A stretch of 11,240 nucleotides of DNA from Treponema sp. (GTDB lineage Bacteria; Spirochaetota; Spirochaetia; Treponematales; Breznakiellaceae): NCBI GenBank assembly GCA_031277045.1, contig JAISLX010000088.1:1-11240 (forward strand), read 5' to 3'. The translations under genes and the position numbers were made by a program. A model generated the notes under the pieces. That model did not search any database and had not been told where the DNA came from. It saw only the letters and a program-made list of their open reading frames with translations. Of this stretch, positions 1 to 7,516 are shown piece after piece (position 1 is the stretch's first letter; each line of letters begins with the position of its first letter).

Positions 1-640
1 GGGTGGTGATCCGCACCTGGTAGACGCCGGCGGCAAGGGAGGGAATGACGGCGATGACTTCGGAGGGGTTGTTCACCACGATGTCCGACGGGTCAACCTT
101 GACCGGCGCGCCGCCTCCGGCGGGGACGAAATAAAGGCCCACCGAGGGGTCGTCCCCGGCGATCTTGAGCCTGGTTCCGGAGAGCTTGATGTCCCGGCCG
201 GGGGTGAGTTTGTCGTTCACGGTCCCGCTCTTCACGTCAAGCGCGGCGGTGATGACTGTCCCGGTAACGACCACGGCGATCTTCTTGAGCTTGATCCCCC
301 CCGCGGCGGCGCGCAGGGCGGTGCCGGGGTGCAGGTTTATCCTGACCTTGTGCTTGGCCGGGTCAACGGTCTCGTCTATCGTGGAGAAGCGTCCCGGGAT
401 GCTGGGGAAGGCGTTCAGTATTTCGGTGGTAAACCCCCCGCCCTCGGCGATAATCTGCGCCATCACCTGCTTCTCCGCCTCCAGCACCGACGCGATGTCC
501 GATCGGGTCAGTCCCGCGCCGATCTGCATGATACGGTCGACGATCTCGCTGGTCGTATACGACTTCACGTTCACTACCTGCGCCCGGTAGTCCCCGGGCT
601 CATCCGTCAGCAAATTCTCTTCCAGTGTGTATTCCAGCAT
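1..640 (-). CDS. HU-like DNA-binding domain / DUF4469 protein (3' end outside window)
   Basis: The visible part is 213 residues read leftward from an ATG at 640-638, cut by the window edge. Residues 1-125 resemble the IHF/HU-like DNA-binding domain of the Bvu_2165 group: an N-terminal segment with the YRAQVVN motif, a helical stretch around TRSDIASVLEAEKQVMAQII (46-65), and DPAKHKVRINLHPG (93-106), which matches the beta-arm region of such proteins. Residues 135-213 (KLTPGRDIKLSG, DDPSVGLYFV, PSLAAGVYQVRI) look like the Ig-like DUF4469 domain. No signal peptide is visible, so it is probably cytoplasmic and binds DNA. The start is supported by an AGGAGG five bases upstream. It follows the DUF4105 gene after 31 bases on the same strand and is probably co-transcribed. 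Family assignment is from memory of motif patterns; the actual target and role are unknown. Confidence 0.8.
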   Translation of the reverse strand, partial: MLEYTLEENLLTDEPGDYRAQVVNVKSYTTSEIVDRIMQIGAGLTRSDIASVLEAEKQVMAQIIAEGGGFTTEILNAFPSIPGRFSTIDETVDPAKHKVRINLHPGTALRAAAGGIKLKKIAVVVTGTVITAALDVKSGTVNDKLTPGRDIKLSGTRLKIAGDDPSVGLYFVPAGGGAPVKVDPSDIVVNNPSEVIAVIPSLAAGVYQVRITT

Positions 641-645
641 ATAAG

Positions 646-651
646 CCTCCT
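646..651 (-). promoter_or_regulatory. Shine-Dalgarno site of the HU-like gene
   Basis: The minus strand reads AGGAGG here, five bases before the ATG at 640. It is the strongest ribosome binding site in the window and decides the start of the HU-like gene. It lies within the 31-base gap after the DUF4105 stop codon, so the HU-like gene can be translated independently even if it shares a transcript. Confidence 0.8.
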
Positions 652-671
652 GCTCATGGTATATGGTAAGC

Positions 672-1952
672 CTAGCATAAAGTGTCCATAAAGAAAGCGT
701 GAGGGCCCCCGCTGCTGCGCGGGCTGGTCCGGTAATTGACGGCGCACAGGCAGAGCGCCAGGGGCAGGATAAGGGCCAGGGCGGACTGATTGCGCTGGAA
801 AAGGGCGGGGATTGGCCGTAGTAGCAGGGTAAGGACGCCGCCGCCGGCTACGCAGGTCCAGAGCGCCCGCAGGCAGGTTTCCGGTTTTAGGCGCGTCTTT
901 CCGGCGGCGGTCAGGATGCCCAGGGGCAGCGCCGCCAGGGGCAGGGGGTTCACGAACAGCAGGTTTAGGTTCTGCTGAATGTAGTCGTTTTTCATAAAGA
1001 ACTGGGCGTAGACCAGCGCGCAGCCCAGGAGTCCGATTGCAAGCCCTGCCAGGGCCTGGAAGATTCCCCAGGCGATCCGGCCTGCCAGGGGCTTTTTGCG
1101 GCGCAGGACCCCCAGCGCCGCCGCCAAAGCGGCCGGCAGCAGGCCTGTCAGCAGGACGCTGGGCCAGCGGTTTAACGGCGCGTTCAAAACGGGGGGCCGT
1201 TCCCTGCTGGCGTTGATTATCTCCACGGAGCGTACCAGTCTGCGTTCGGCGCCGGATGAGCCGGTGTACGAAAAACCGGTGATATTGCGGCCTAGTTCCA
1301 CCGGAAGGAACATCTCGTCCCACAGGGTAACCGGCGCGTCCAGGTCCCGGCCCATCAGAAAATCGAGGAGCCAGTCCTGGACGGGCCGTGACCAGGTAAA
1401 ACGCCGGACGTGCTGCCGGATCGAAAGGCGGCCTGAGGTTTTGGAGGCCCACTCTTTGAAGTGTCCCCCGGTTCCTATGTCGACAATGTCGCGGATACGG
1501 GTGGAACAGTTGTCGCGGAATTCGTGGTAATCGTAGTACGTGTTTTCAGGAAGGACGCTGTTCTCCGCGTAATCGAGGACGAGGTTCTTGGCGGCCGCCT
1601 CCAGGTCCAGCGTGTAGACTGTAATGTCCCGGTCTTCGCTGATATAGGGCTGGTAGTCCAGGGTTTCGGCGGCGCTGTGGTACTGTACCTGGTTGTTCAG
1701 GAAGTCCTGTAAAAAGCTGCCGCTTGGGTAGGAAAATATGCCCCAGTCAAAGACCCGGGAATAGCGCCACCGGGTGTTTTCCACGACCAGGGCGGCATGG
1801 CCCCACCAGATAAATATGTCGTCCGCGGGTCCGTACACCACAATTTTGAATACGAGGTCGTCAACGGGCCTTTGTCCGCTCTGCCCCCAGGCGCATATCG
1901 CGTGGAGCAGCAGCAGCGGCGCAAGCGCTGTGCCTTTGTTGTGAAATGCCAT
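672..1952 (-). CDS. DUF4105 (Lnb N-terminal periplasmic domain-like) membrane protein
   Basis: A 426-residue protein. Residues 1-23 form a signal peptide or N-terminal anchor (hydrophobic core APLLLLHAICAWG). Residues 30-230 carry the DUF4105 pattern: WWGHAALVVENT (49-60, with His52) and YHEFRDNCSTRIRDI (142-156, with Cys149). The conserved His and Cys of this family are usually taken as catalytic in an NlpC/P60- or papain-like fold. The C-terminal half has about five hydrophobic spans (near 264-283, 293-316, 329-349, 361-380 and 389-406), so the DUF4105 domain should face the periplasm while the tail is membrane embedded. The start ATG is at 1952; upstream is only a weak G-rich ribosome binding site (GGGGG). 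It is followed 31 bases later by the HU-like gene. Substrate and function are unknown; the name Lnb comes from a lacto-N-biosidase domain and does not prove glycosidase activity. Confidence 0.85.
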   Translation of the reverse strand: MAFHNKGTALAPLLLLHAICAWGQSGQRPVDDLVFKIVVYGPADDIFIWWGHAALVVENTRWRYSRVFDWGIFSYPSGSFLQDFLNNQVQYHSAAETLDYQPYISEDRDITVYTLDLEAAAKNLVLDYAENSVLPENTYYDYHEFRDNCSTRIRDIVDIGTGGHFKEWASKTSGRLSIRQHVRRFTWSRPVQDWLLDFLMGRDLDAPVTLWDEMFLPVELGRNITGFSYTGSSGAERRLVRSVEIINASRERPPVLNAPLNRWPSVLLTGLLPAALAAALGVLRRKKPLAGRIAWGIFQALAGLAIGLLGCALVYAQFFMKNDYIQQNLNLLFVNPLPLAALPLGILTAAGKTRLKPETCLRALWTCVAGGGVLTLLLRPIPALFQRNQSALALILPLALCLCAVNYRTSPRSSGGPHAFFMDTLC

Positions 1953-2068
1953 GCTTTAAGCCCCCGGTCCGGAGCCTATACCGGAACCAATATCGTGCTC
2001 AATGGGCTTGTTCGATGCGGATAGGCGCACGCGTAGAACTCCGCCCCGGAATGGATTACACTTTGGGC

Positions 2069-3559
2069 ATGGTAGATTTAATTCCCAGACCCGCGTCCCT
2101 TAAACCGCTTGAGGGACGCTTTGTTTTTCGGGGGATCCCCGCTGTCGAGGGGGATGCTATATTTAAGGCTGAAATGGACGCGGCACGAGGCCAGTTTTCG
2201 GCCATAACCGTTCCGTCTCCCGGTTCGGACAAGTCCGGCCGTCTCCGCTGTCTCCGTCTTGACGGTCCGCCTGAGGACAAAAACGGGGAGCGCTACCGTC
2301 TGAGTATCGGGACGGAGGAGATCACGGTAGAAGCCGCCGCCGGGGCGGGTATGTACCACGGTCTTCAGACGCTGCGGCAGTTGTTTCTTTCCGCCGCCGG
2401 CCGCGGGGACTACGCTGTCCCCTGTATGGAAATCGAGGACCAGCCCCGGTTCGGCTGGCGGGGGTATATGCTGGACTGTTCCCGGCACTTTTACTCGGTT
2501 CCTTTTGTCAAAAAGATCATCGACGCCCTTTCGCTGCACCATATCAACGTGTTCCACTGGCACCTTACCGACGATCAGGGCTGGCGTCTGCCTGTTCCCG
2601 CCTATCCCCTGCTTACGGAGATTGGCTCCCGCCGTTTCGACAACCGCCGGGGAAGGTATCTGGGGGGGTTTTACAGCCACGACGAGATCCGCGATGTGCT
2701 GGGTTTCGCCGCGGCCCGGCATGTCGAGGTGGTGCCGGAGATCGATCTTCCCGGCCACGCCGGTTCTATCCTTGCCGCCTATCCGGGGCTGGGCTGTACC
2801 GGGGGGCCTTACCGTGTGGAGGATCGTTTCGGCATATTCGAGGACGTGCTGTGCGCGGGAAACAACGGGATATTCGATCTGGCGGCGGCGGTGTTTGATA
2901 CGCTGGGGGAGCTTTTCCCCTCAAGGTATGTCCATATCGGCGGGGACGAGGTGCGTTTTAACCGCTGGAACGAGTGTCCCAAGTGCCGGGAACGGCTTCG
3001 TGAAACCGGTCTTAACGAGGGCAGGGAACTTCAAAGCTGGATCACCGTAAAACTGGCCGGGATGCTCAAAGAGCGGGGCAAAACCGCTATCGGCTGGGAC
3101 GAGGTGCTGGAAGACAATCCCCGTTACAGCCTGCCGGAAAATGTAGTGGTTATGTCCTGGCGGGGGGTTGCCGGCGGCGTCGAGGCTGTCCGGCGCGGCC
3201 GGCGGGTGATCATGTCCCCTAATACCGAAGGCTGCTATCTGGATTACAAGCACTGCGATGACCCGGAGGAGCCGGGCCAGCTTGGCGTTTCCCGGCTTTC
3301 CCGGCTTTACGCCCTGGACCCCCTTGCCGGCATGGGGGAGGAGGCCCGCGGCCTTGTCCTGGGAGCCCAGGCGAACCTGTGGTCCGAACTTATCTACTCC
3401 GGAAAGATCGCGGAGTACATGACCTTCCCCCGGATCTGCGCCCTGGCGGAAGCCCTGTGGACGGGGAACGGCGGCCTGGACGATTTTCTTGGCCGCCTTG
3501 CCGGGCACCGCAAGCGGCTTGATGCGCTGGGATTGCTTCAGTACCTTGGCGAGCCGTAG
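2069..3559 (+). CDS. GH20 beta-N-acetylhexosaminidase
   Basis: A 496-residue glycoside hydrolase family 20 enzyme, expected to release terminal GlcNAc or GalNAc by substrate-assisted catalysis. From the chosen ATG: residues 1-120 are the alpha/beta GH20b-like domain (IPRPASLKP near the start); the (beta/alpha)8 catalytic domain begins at RFGWRGYMLDCSRHF (127-141). Hallmarks are HINVFHWHLTDDQGWR (158-173), VVPEIDLPGHAG (221-232), the catalytic pair Asp293-Glu294 in HIGGDEVRF, WDEVLED (343-349), MSWRG (362-366) and ANLWSE (435-440). No signal peptide is seen, suggesting action on imported or recycled amino sugars. The open frame extends upstream to 1946, but that start would overlap the divergent DUF4105 gene. 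ATGs at 2051 and 2069 are the realistic choices; neither has a good ribosome binding site, and 2069 best fits the family N-terminus. The last codons and stop (LGEP, TAG) are also the first unit of the downstream repeat array. Confidence 0.92.
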   Translation: MVDLIPRPASLKPLEGRFVFRGIPAVEGDAIFKAEMDAARGQFSAITVPSPGSDKSGRLRCLRLDGPPEDKNGERYRLSIGTEEITVEAAAGAGMYHGLQTLRQLFLSAAGRGDYAVPCMEIEDQPRFGWRGYMLDCSRHFYSVPFVKKIIDALSLHHINVFHWHLTDDQGWRLPVPAYPLLTEIGSRRFDNRRGRYLGGFYSHDEIRDVLGFAAARHVEVVPEIDLPGHAGSILAAYPGLGCTGGPYRVEDRFGIFEDVLCAGNNGIFDLAAAVFDTLGELFPSRYVHIGGDEVRFNRWNECPKCRERLRETGLNEGRELQSWITVKLAGMLKERGKTAIGWDEVLEDNPRYSLPENVVVMSWRGVAGGVEAVRRGRRVIMSPNTEGCYLDYKHCDDPEEPGQLGVSRLSRLYALDPLAGMGEEARGLVLGAQANLWSELIYSGKIAEYMTFPRICALAEALWTGNGGLDDFLGRLAGHRKRLDALGLLQYLGEP

Positions 3560-5039
3560 TTCACCCGGCGAGCCGTAGTTTTCCAAGGGCGTGAGCGGGC
3601 CTCGACAACCCGGCGGGCTGTAGCTCCCTTGGCGGGCCGTAGTTTACCTGGCGAGCCGTAGTTTACCTGGCGAGCCGTAGTTCACCGGGGGCGTGAGCGG
3701 GCCTCGACAACCCGGCGGGCTGTAGTTCTTCTGGCTGGCCGTAGTTCCCTTGGCTGGCTGTAGTTCGCCGGGTAAGCCGTAGCTCACCTGGCGGGCCGTA
3801 GTTCCCTTGGCGGGCCGTAGCTCACCTGACAAGCCGTAGCTCCCTTGGCGGGCCGTAGTTCGCCTGGCGAGCCGTAGTTCACCGGGCGAGCCGTAGTTCA
3901 CCGGGGGCGTGAGCAGGCCTCGACAACCCGGCGGGCCGTAGTTCGCATGGCGCGCGGGAGTTCCCGTGCCGGGCCGTAGGTCGCAGGGCGGGCTGGACTT
4001 CTCCGGGCACGCCGACGTTCACCTGGCGGGTCGTAGCTCACCTGGCGGGCTGTAGTTCACCTGGCGGGCTGTAGTTCGCCGGGGGGCGTAGTTCTCCGGG
4101 CGGGCCGTAGCTCACCTGGCGGGCCGTAGTTCGCCGGGGACGTGAGCGGGCCTCGACAACCTGGCGGGCCGTAGTTCGCCTGGGGCGTGAGCGGGCCTCG
4201 ACAACCCGGCGGGCCGTAGTTCGCCGGGCAAGCCGTAGTTTTCCTGGCGGGCAGTAGTTCACCGGGCAAGCCGTAGCTCACCGGGCGGCGTGAGCGGGCC
4301 TCGGCAACCCGGCGGGCTGTAGTTCACCTGGCGGACCGTAGTTCCCTTGGCGAGCCGTAGTTCACCTGGCGGGCCGTAGCTCCCTGGCGGGCCGTAGTTC
4401 GCCGGGGGCGTGAGCGGGCCTCGACAACCCGGCGGGCTGTAGTTCACCGGGCGGGCTGTAGTTCACCGGGGGGCGTCCCGGCGGGCCGTAGTTCGCTGGG
4501 TGGGCCGTAGTTCGCCGGGGGCGTGAGCGAGCCTCGACAACCCGGCGGGTCGTAGTTCTCCTGACGAGCCGTAGTTCTCCTGGGGCGTGAGCGGGCCTCG
4601 GCAACCCGGCGGGCCCGTAGTTCACCGGGCGGGTCGTAGTTTTCCTAGCGGGCCATAGTTCACCTGGCGAGCCGTAGTTCCCTTGGTAAGCCGTAGTTCA
4701 CCTGGCAAGCCGTAGTTCACCGGCGGGCTGTAGTTCGCCGGGCGGGTCGTAGCTCCCTGGCGGACCGTAGTTCACCGGAGGCGTGAGCGGGCCTCGACAA
4801 CCCGGCGGGCCGTAGTTCACCTGGCGGGCTGTAGCTCACCTGGGACGTGAGCGGGCCTCGACAACCCGGCAAGCCGTAGTTCGCCGGGGACGTGAGCGGG
4901 CCTCGACAACCTGGCGGGCCGTAGTTCACCTGGCGGGCTGTAGTTCGCCGGGGGGCTGTAGTTCTTCTGGCGGGCCGTAGTTCCCTTGGCGGGTCGTAGT
5001 TCACCGGGGGCGTGAGCGGGCCTCGACAACCCGGCAAGT
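3544..5039. repeat. Degenerate 19-bp tandem array with embedded 26-bp inserts (about 60 units)
   Basis: Consensus unit on the plus strand: TCACCTGGCGGGCCGTAGT, 19 bp, repeated head to tail with no spacers. I parse 61 units including the one overlapping the GH20 stop codon. The first five bases vary most (TCACC, TCGCC, TCCCT, TCTCC, TTACC); the core GGCGGGCCGTAGT is best kept. Thirteen units (starting at 3580, 3682, 3898, 4131, 4176, 4278, 4399, 4512, 4576, 4772, 4836, 4881 and 5001) are 45-46 bp because they carry an extra 26 bp containing GCGTGAGCGGGCCTCGACAA. The last is cut off at about 5039. One unit at 4463 is 30 bp, apparently a partly deleted long unit; a few are 17-18 bp. Because 19 is not divisible by three, the array gives shifting open frames on the minus strand (NYGPPGELRPAR, RTTARQ, VVEARSRP), which I regard as incidental. 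The array lies between the convergent GH20 and CE7 genes. Origin and function are unknown. Confidence 0.95.
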
Positions 5040-5234
5040 TTCCCGCACGTCTTCGGCAAAAGGCCGTTTGAAGGCGTCGATCATGACCGGGGTGAACCGT
5101 ACTGAATTGCCCGCGTGTAAGTTTCAAAATCCGGGCTGTGCTCCGGATGCACGCAAAAGGGAACGGAACTTCCCCCAGGGTTTTAACCATGACGGCGAAG
5201 GTGTCCGCCGGCTCTCTGCCGGCCAAAACACGGC
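5040..5234. other. Unassigned spacer with possible coding remnant, between array and CE7 gene
   Basis: About 195 bases with no convincing intact gene. On the minus strand one frame contains a stretch reading PADTFAVMVKTLGEVPFPF near its upstream end, and a second frame reads FTPVMIDAFKRPFAEDV and continues into the first long repeat as RVVEARSRPR before a TGA. The change of frame suggests either a decayed short gene or chance open frames in GC-rich DNA. I do not recognise the parent family. Confidence 0.4.
5201..5231 (-). terminator. Hairpin just downstream of the CE7 stop codon
   Basis: GCCGGC (5207-5212) and GCCGGC (5218-5223) pair around a TCTCT loop, and the outer GTGT (5201-5204) and ACAC (5228-5231) can add to the stem. 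It begins four bases beyond the CE7 stop codon on the minus strand. There is no following U-run, so it is a weak candidate for an intrinsic terminator and might only be an RNA-stabilising stem. Confidence 0.35.
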
Positions 5235-6191
5235 TTACAAATCTGTTAGAAATTCAAATATCAGGTCGTCCGAATCCGGCAGTCCCTCGTGGCCAAAGTC
5301 GGGATAAAAACGCGCGCTTTTTTTCGCGGTAATGTTATTGTACATGGCGAACTGGCTTGAGGGCGGGCAGATGGTATCCATAAGTCCCGTGAACATGAGG
5401 ACTTCCGCCTTGATCCGCTGCGCCAAAAACTGGAGGTCCACATAGCCCAGGGTGGTAAATATTTCGTCTTCGCGCTCGTGCCGGGGATCAAAACAGCGAA
5501 AGTAATTCTGCAGTTCCTGGTAGGCCCCTTTGGCAAGGTCCATTTCCCAGACCCGCTTGTAATCGCAGAGAAAAGGATAAACAGGGGCCGCCTTTTTCAG
5601 ATTCGGGTAGAGGGCGGCGCAGGCCACCGTGAGGGCCCCGCCCTGGGAGCCGCCGAAAGCGCCCATGCGGTCCGCGTCAACTTCGTCAAAATCCGCAAGG
5701 ACCCTGGCCAGAGCCGCGGTATCGAGGAAAACGTTACGGAACAGAAGTTTGTCCGGATTCCCGCCCAGGCCCCGGATAATATGGCCGTTGAGGGTGTTGC
5801 CCGTAACGCCGCCGGAATCCTCGCTCCGGCCCCCCTGTCCCCGGACATCCATCGCGGCGGCGGCTATTCCCGCCGCGGCGTAGGGGAGCAGAAGAAACCA
5901 GTCCCCGGCGCTGCCTGAGTAGCCGTGGAATTTAAGTACGGCGGGGATTTTTCCCGCTGTTGCCTTGGGCCGCAGGTACCTGGAGTGAATCCGGGCGCCC
6001 CCCACACCGGTAAACCAAAGGTCAAAGCAGTCGGCGTAGGGACAGGTAAAGTCCGCGGGGATAAGTTCCGGTCTAAAGTCCTGGGCGTCCAGTTCCTCCA
6101 GGGCCCGGCCCCAGTAGGCATCGTGATCGGCGGGCCGCGGATTACGGCCCCTATAGCTGAGTAATTCTGAAACCGGTAAATCAATAAGCAT
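5235..6191 (-). CDS. CE7 acetyl xylan esterase / cephalosporin-C deacetylase
   Basis: A 318-residue alpha/beta hydrolase of carbohydrate esterase family 7 (AXE1 family), which removes acetyl groups from xylo-oligosaccharides and also from cephalosporin C. Visible hallmarks: RGQG at 117-120, the nucleophile elbow GGSQGG with Ser182, Asp272 in LMDTICPPS, and His301 in FGHEG, in the order and spacing expected for the CE7 triad. The length matches the usual 315-330 residues. The ATG at 6191 is chosen because the protein MLIDLPVSELLSY aligns with the family N-terminus; the open frame reaches 6287, but the extra 32 residues look unrelated. No clear Shine-Dalgarno precedes 6191. No signal peptide is seen, so a cytoplasmic role on imported acetylated oligosaccharides is likely. 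It converges with GH20 across the repeat array. True substrate is not decidable from sequence. Confidence 0.92.
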   Translation of the reverse strand: MLIDLPVSELLSYRGRNPRPADHDAYWGRALEELDAQDFRPELIPADFTCPYADCFDLWFTGVGGARIHSRYLRPKATAGKIPAVLKFHGYSGSAGDWFLLLPYAAAGIAAAAMDVRGQGGRSEDSGGVTGNTLNGHIIRGLGGNPDKLLFRNVFLDTAALARVLADFDEVDADRMGAFGGSQGGALTVACAALYPNLKKAAPVYPFLCDYKRVWEMDLAKGAYQELQNYFRCFDPRHEREDEIFTTLGYVDLQFLAQRIKAEVLMFTGLMDTICPPSSQFAMYNNITAKKSARFYPDFGHEGLPDSDDLIFEFLTDL

Positions 6192-6441
6192 AAACCGATT
6201 ATGGCAAGCGCGGCGCTTTTTGGCTAGAAGTTTGTGTCTTGCGCATACGGCCCCGCAGACTGCCGAAGGACCGCCTTTGGTGTCCAAAGGACGCCGGCCG
6301 GGTTTTTATGGATTTTTTCGCGGCAAGGCGCGCTTTCATGCCGCGTCCGCCGGATCTGTTATCCGGTTTAATCTCTTGGGGTTTAATTCTCCGCCCTTTG
6401 GGGCGGTTCAATTTATAAGCAAAATACGATAGATCTGAGGA
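6192..6441. other. Intergenic region with three short hairpins
   Basis: No gene is supported here. Three perfect inverted repeats are visible: CCTTTGG/CCAAAGG at 6274-6290 with a 3-base loop, CCGGAT/ATCCGG at 6350-6366 with a 5-base loop, and CCGCCC/GGGCGG at 6391-6406 with a 4-base loop. The last is followed on the plus strand by TTCAATTT and could be a weak terminator. The region must hold the promoter of the CE7 gene, but I cannot point to convincing -35 and -10 boxes. Confidence 0.5.
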
Positions 6442-7153
6442 GTGAATGCATACATACATCACATTATGAAAACCATACCGCAAATCACGGGAGGTAAACA
6501 AGGTCTTTTTGAAGGGTTTCATGAAATACAGAAATTCTTTGAGGATTTCAGTAACACCACCATTCCGGATACCATGCTGAACAGCCTGGTAAAAAAAGTG
6601 TACGGGAAACCGCCGGTGATACATATTTGCCGGGATTCCACCGCGATAGAAAGAAACAAAGAAGAGGGCACAAACCGCCTAAAAAGCATGGAAGGCGGGC
6701 GAAAAGTGCGCCAAAACCAGTAAAAGAACCAACGGCGCTTGAGGGTCAGAGCAAGAAAACCATTTCCAGGCTCAAAGATGAGGTGAATAAGGAATGCGCC
6801 TGGGGCCGCAAGAAAAACAGCCGGGGGAACATGAGCTATTGGAGAGGATATAAATTACACCCCGATGTTTCTGATATAAGTTTTCCGGTAAGCGTTCATG
6901 TGACCGGCACGAATGCCCATGACAGCCAGGCGGCGATACTGTTAGAAAAGATGACCATGGGAAAAGTCCGTCATTTTTTATACGGGAACGATATAAGATC
7001 AGAACAACCGTTGAACGGGCATATTCTCATTTGAAGGACAATCTGATTCCAAGAAAGATGTACGTCAAATGAGTTCAGAAGGTTTTTTGTTTAATGTCCG
7101 CTGTTTTATGTCCTGCCGCTCAAAAATAGTTACAATACTTTACCCCCGCATAA
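6442..7153 (+). pseudogene. Decayed DDE transposase remnant (IS4/IS5/IS1182-like)
   Basis: Pieces of one transposase appear in order in three different frames. Frame one (from a GTG at 6442) holds MKTIPQITGGKQGLFEGF, then KPPVIHICRDSTAIE, the expected first-Asp region. Around 6650-6665 the homology moves to the next frame: KPPKKHGRRAK and then YWRGYKLHPDVSDISFPV and GTNAHDSQAA, a typical second-Asp block. Near 6985-7000 a large part is missing and the third frame resumes with RTTVERAYSHLKDNLIP (the Glu region) from 7001. This is followed by in-frame stops at 7070 and 7128 and a C-terminal-like VFCLMSAVLCPAAQK and LQYF before the TAA at 7151. The element is therefore frameshifted, internally deleted and not active. 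I could not find convincing terminal inverted repeats. The exact IS family is inferred from remembered motif style. Confidence 0.75.
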
Positions 7154-7181
7154 TTTGATTTTGAGATCGGCTCATGTAAAT

Positions 7182-7222
7182 ATTGGACTTGTTCGATAAC
7201 CCGGTTGGTTATCTCACAAGTC
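7182..7222. repeat. Intergenic palindromic element, copy A
   Basis: GACTTGT (7186-7192) pairs with ACAAGTC (7216-7222) and GATAACC (7195-7201) pairs with GGTTATC (7207-7213), separated by two-base TC bulges on each side and a CGGTT loop. Bases 7182-7214 reappear inverted at 9733-9765 with a single mismatch, so this is a dispersed repeat and not just a local stem. Confidence 0.8.
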
Positions 7223-7227
7223 TCCCC

Positions 7228-7261
7228 AAAAACACGGATTTTGCCGAGAATCCGTGTTTTT
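7228..7261. terminator. Intrinsic terminator-like hairpin with T-run
   Basis: A 13-bp perfect stem, AAAAACACGGATT (7228-7240) with AATCCGTGTTTTT (7249-7261), closes an 8-base loop. It continues into a T-rich tail (TTTTTTGTTGTTTTT) on the plus strand, and its A-rich left side would give U residues on the minus strand. It could act in both directions: after the transposase remnant and against read-through from the minus-strand gene. Confidence 0.7.
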
Positions 7262-7279
7262 TGTTGTTTTTAAGCGGCT

Positions 7280-7309
7280 GTTGTTCAGAAACCGAAGTTT
7301 CTGAACAAC
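7280..7309. repeat. Dispersed hairpin element, second family, copy 1
   Basis: A perfect 13-bp stem, GTTGTTCAGAAAC with GTTTCTGAACAAC, closes a CGAA loop. Its layout (GGCTG before the stem, GAA in the loop, CT after it) recurs at 9771-9807 with compensated changes in the stem, and more loosely near 9814-9850. Confidence 0.75.
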
Positions 7310-7516
7310 TCTATTTTCTATTGCGCGCAGATCGGCATTGTCAATTGACAGCGCCATAAATGAAATGCATATAGAGATAAACAAAAAAGGTACTATTGGG
7401 CAAAAGAAAAAAGCAGATGCGGGTTCTTCCGGTGATATACCATTTTAATTTTTTGAAATATTCCTTAGGGTTCCTTGCCGCCCAGCGGCCGTATTCACGG
7501 CCGAAGCGTCTTCCGT

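Larger units (their letters stand above)
7154..7516. other. Intergenic region between transposase remnant and the 724-residue gene
   Basis: About 360 bases without a supported gene. The left half holds three consecutive hairpins, listed separately. The right half is AT-richer and has a 12-base perfect palindrome TGTCAATTGACA at 7339-7350 and a stem CGGCCGT/ACGGCCG at 7486-7503. The latter lies 13 bases after the stop of the minus-strand gene, but no U-run follows it, so it is only a weak terminator candidate. Confidence 0.6.

Noticed and set aside
607..1452. 281-codon minus-strand open frame
   Set aside because: It overlaps the DUF4105 gene in another frame, is Arg/Pro-rich as expected for a shadow of GC-rich coding DNA, and shows no domain.
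2006..2020. Possible extra copy of the 33-bp palindromic element (CTTGTTCGAT)
   Set aside because: Only about ten bases match and no stem is formed, so chance is sufficient.
1946..2068. Extended N-terminus of GH20
   Set aside because: The extra 41 residues do not resemble the family, and translation from 1946 would overlap the divergent DUF4105 start.
2078..3586. Long minus-strand frames opposite the GH20 gene
   Set aside because: The plus strand shows unmistakable GH20 motifs over the full length; the opposite frames are shadows.
3544..5039. CRISPR array
   Set aside because: Units are contiguous and degenerate, there are no unique spacers of regular length, and no cas genes are present.
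3644..5226. Minus-strand open frames of 62-169 codons across the repeat array (Pro/Gly/Arg-rich peptides)
   Set aside because: They arise because the 19-bp unit rarely contains stops in those frames; the frames cycle with the repeat, have no ribosome binding sites and no family resemblance.
6192..6287. Extended N-terminus of the CE7 esterase
   Set aside because: The 32 extra residues are unlike CE7 proteins, and the start at 6191 gives the normal family length.
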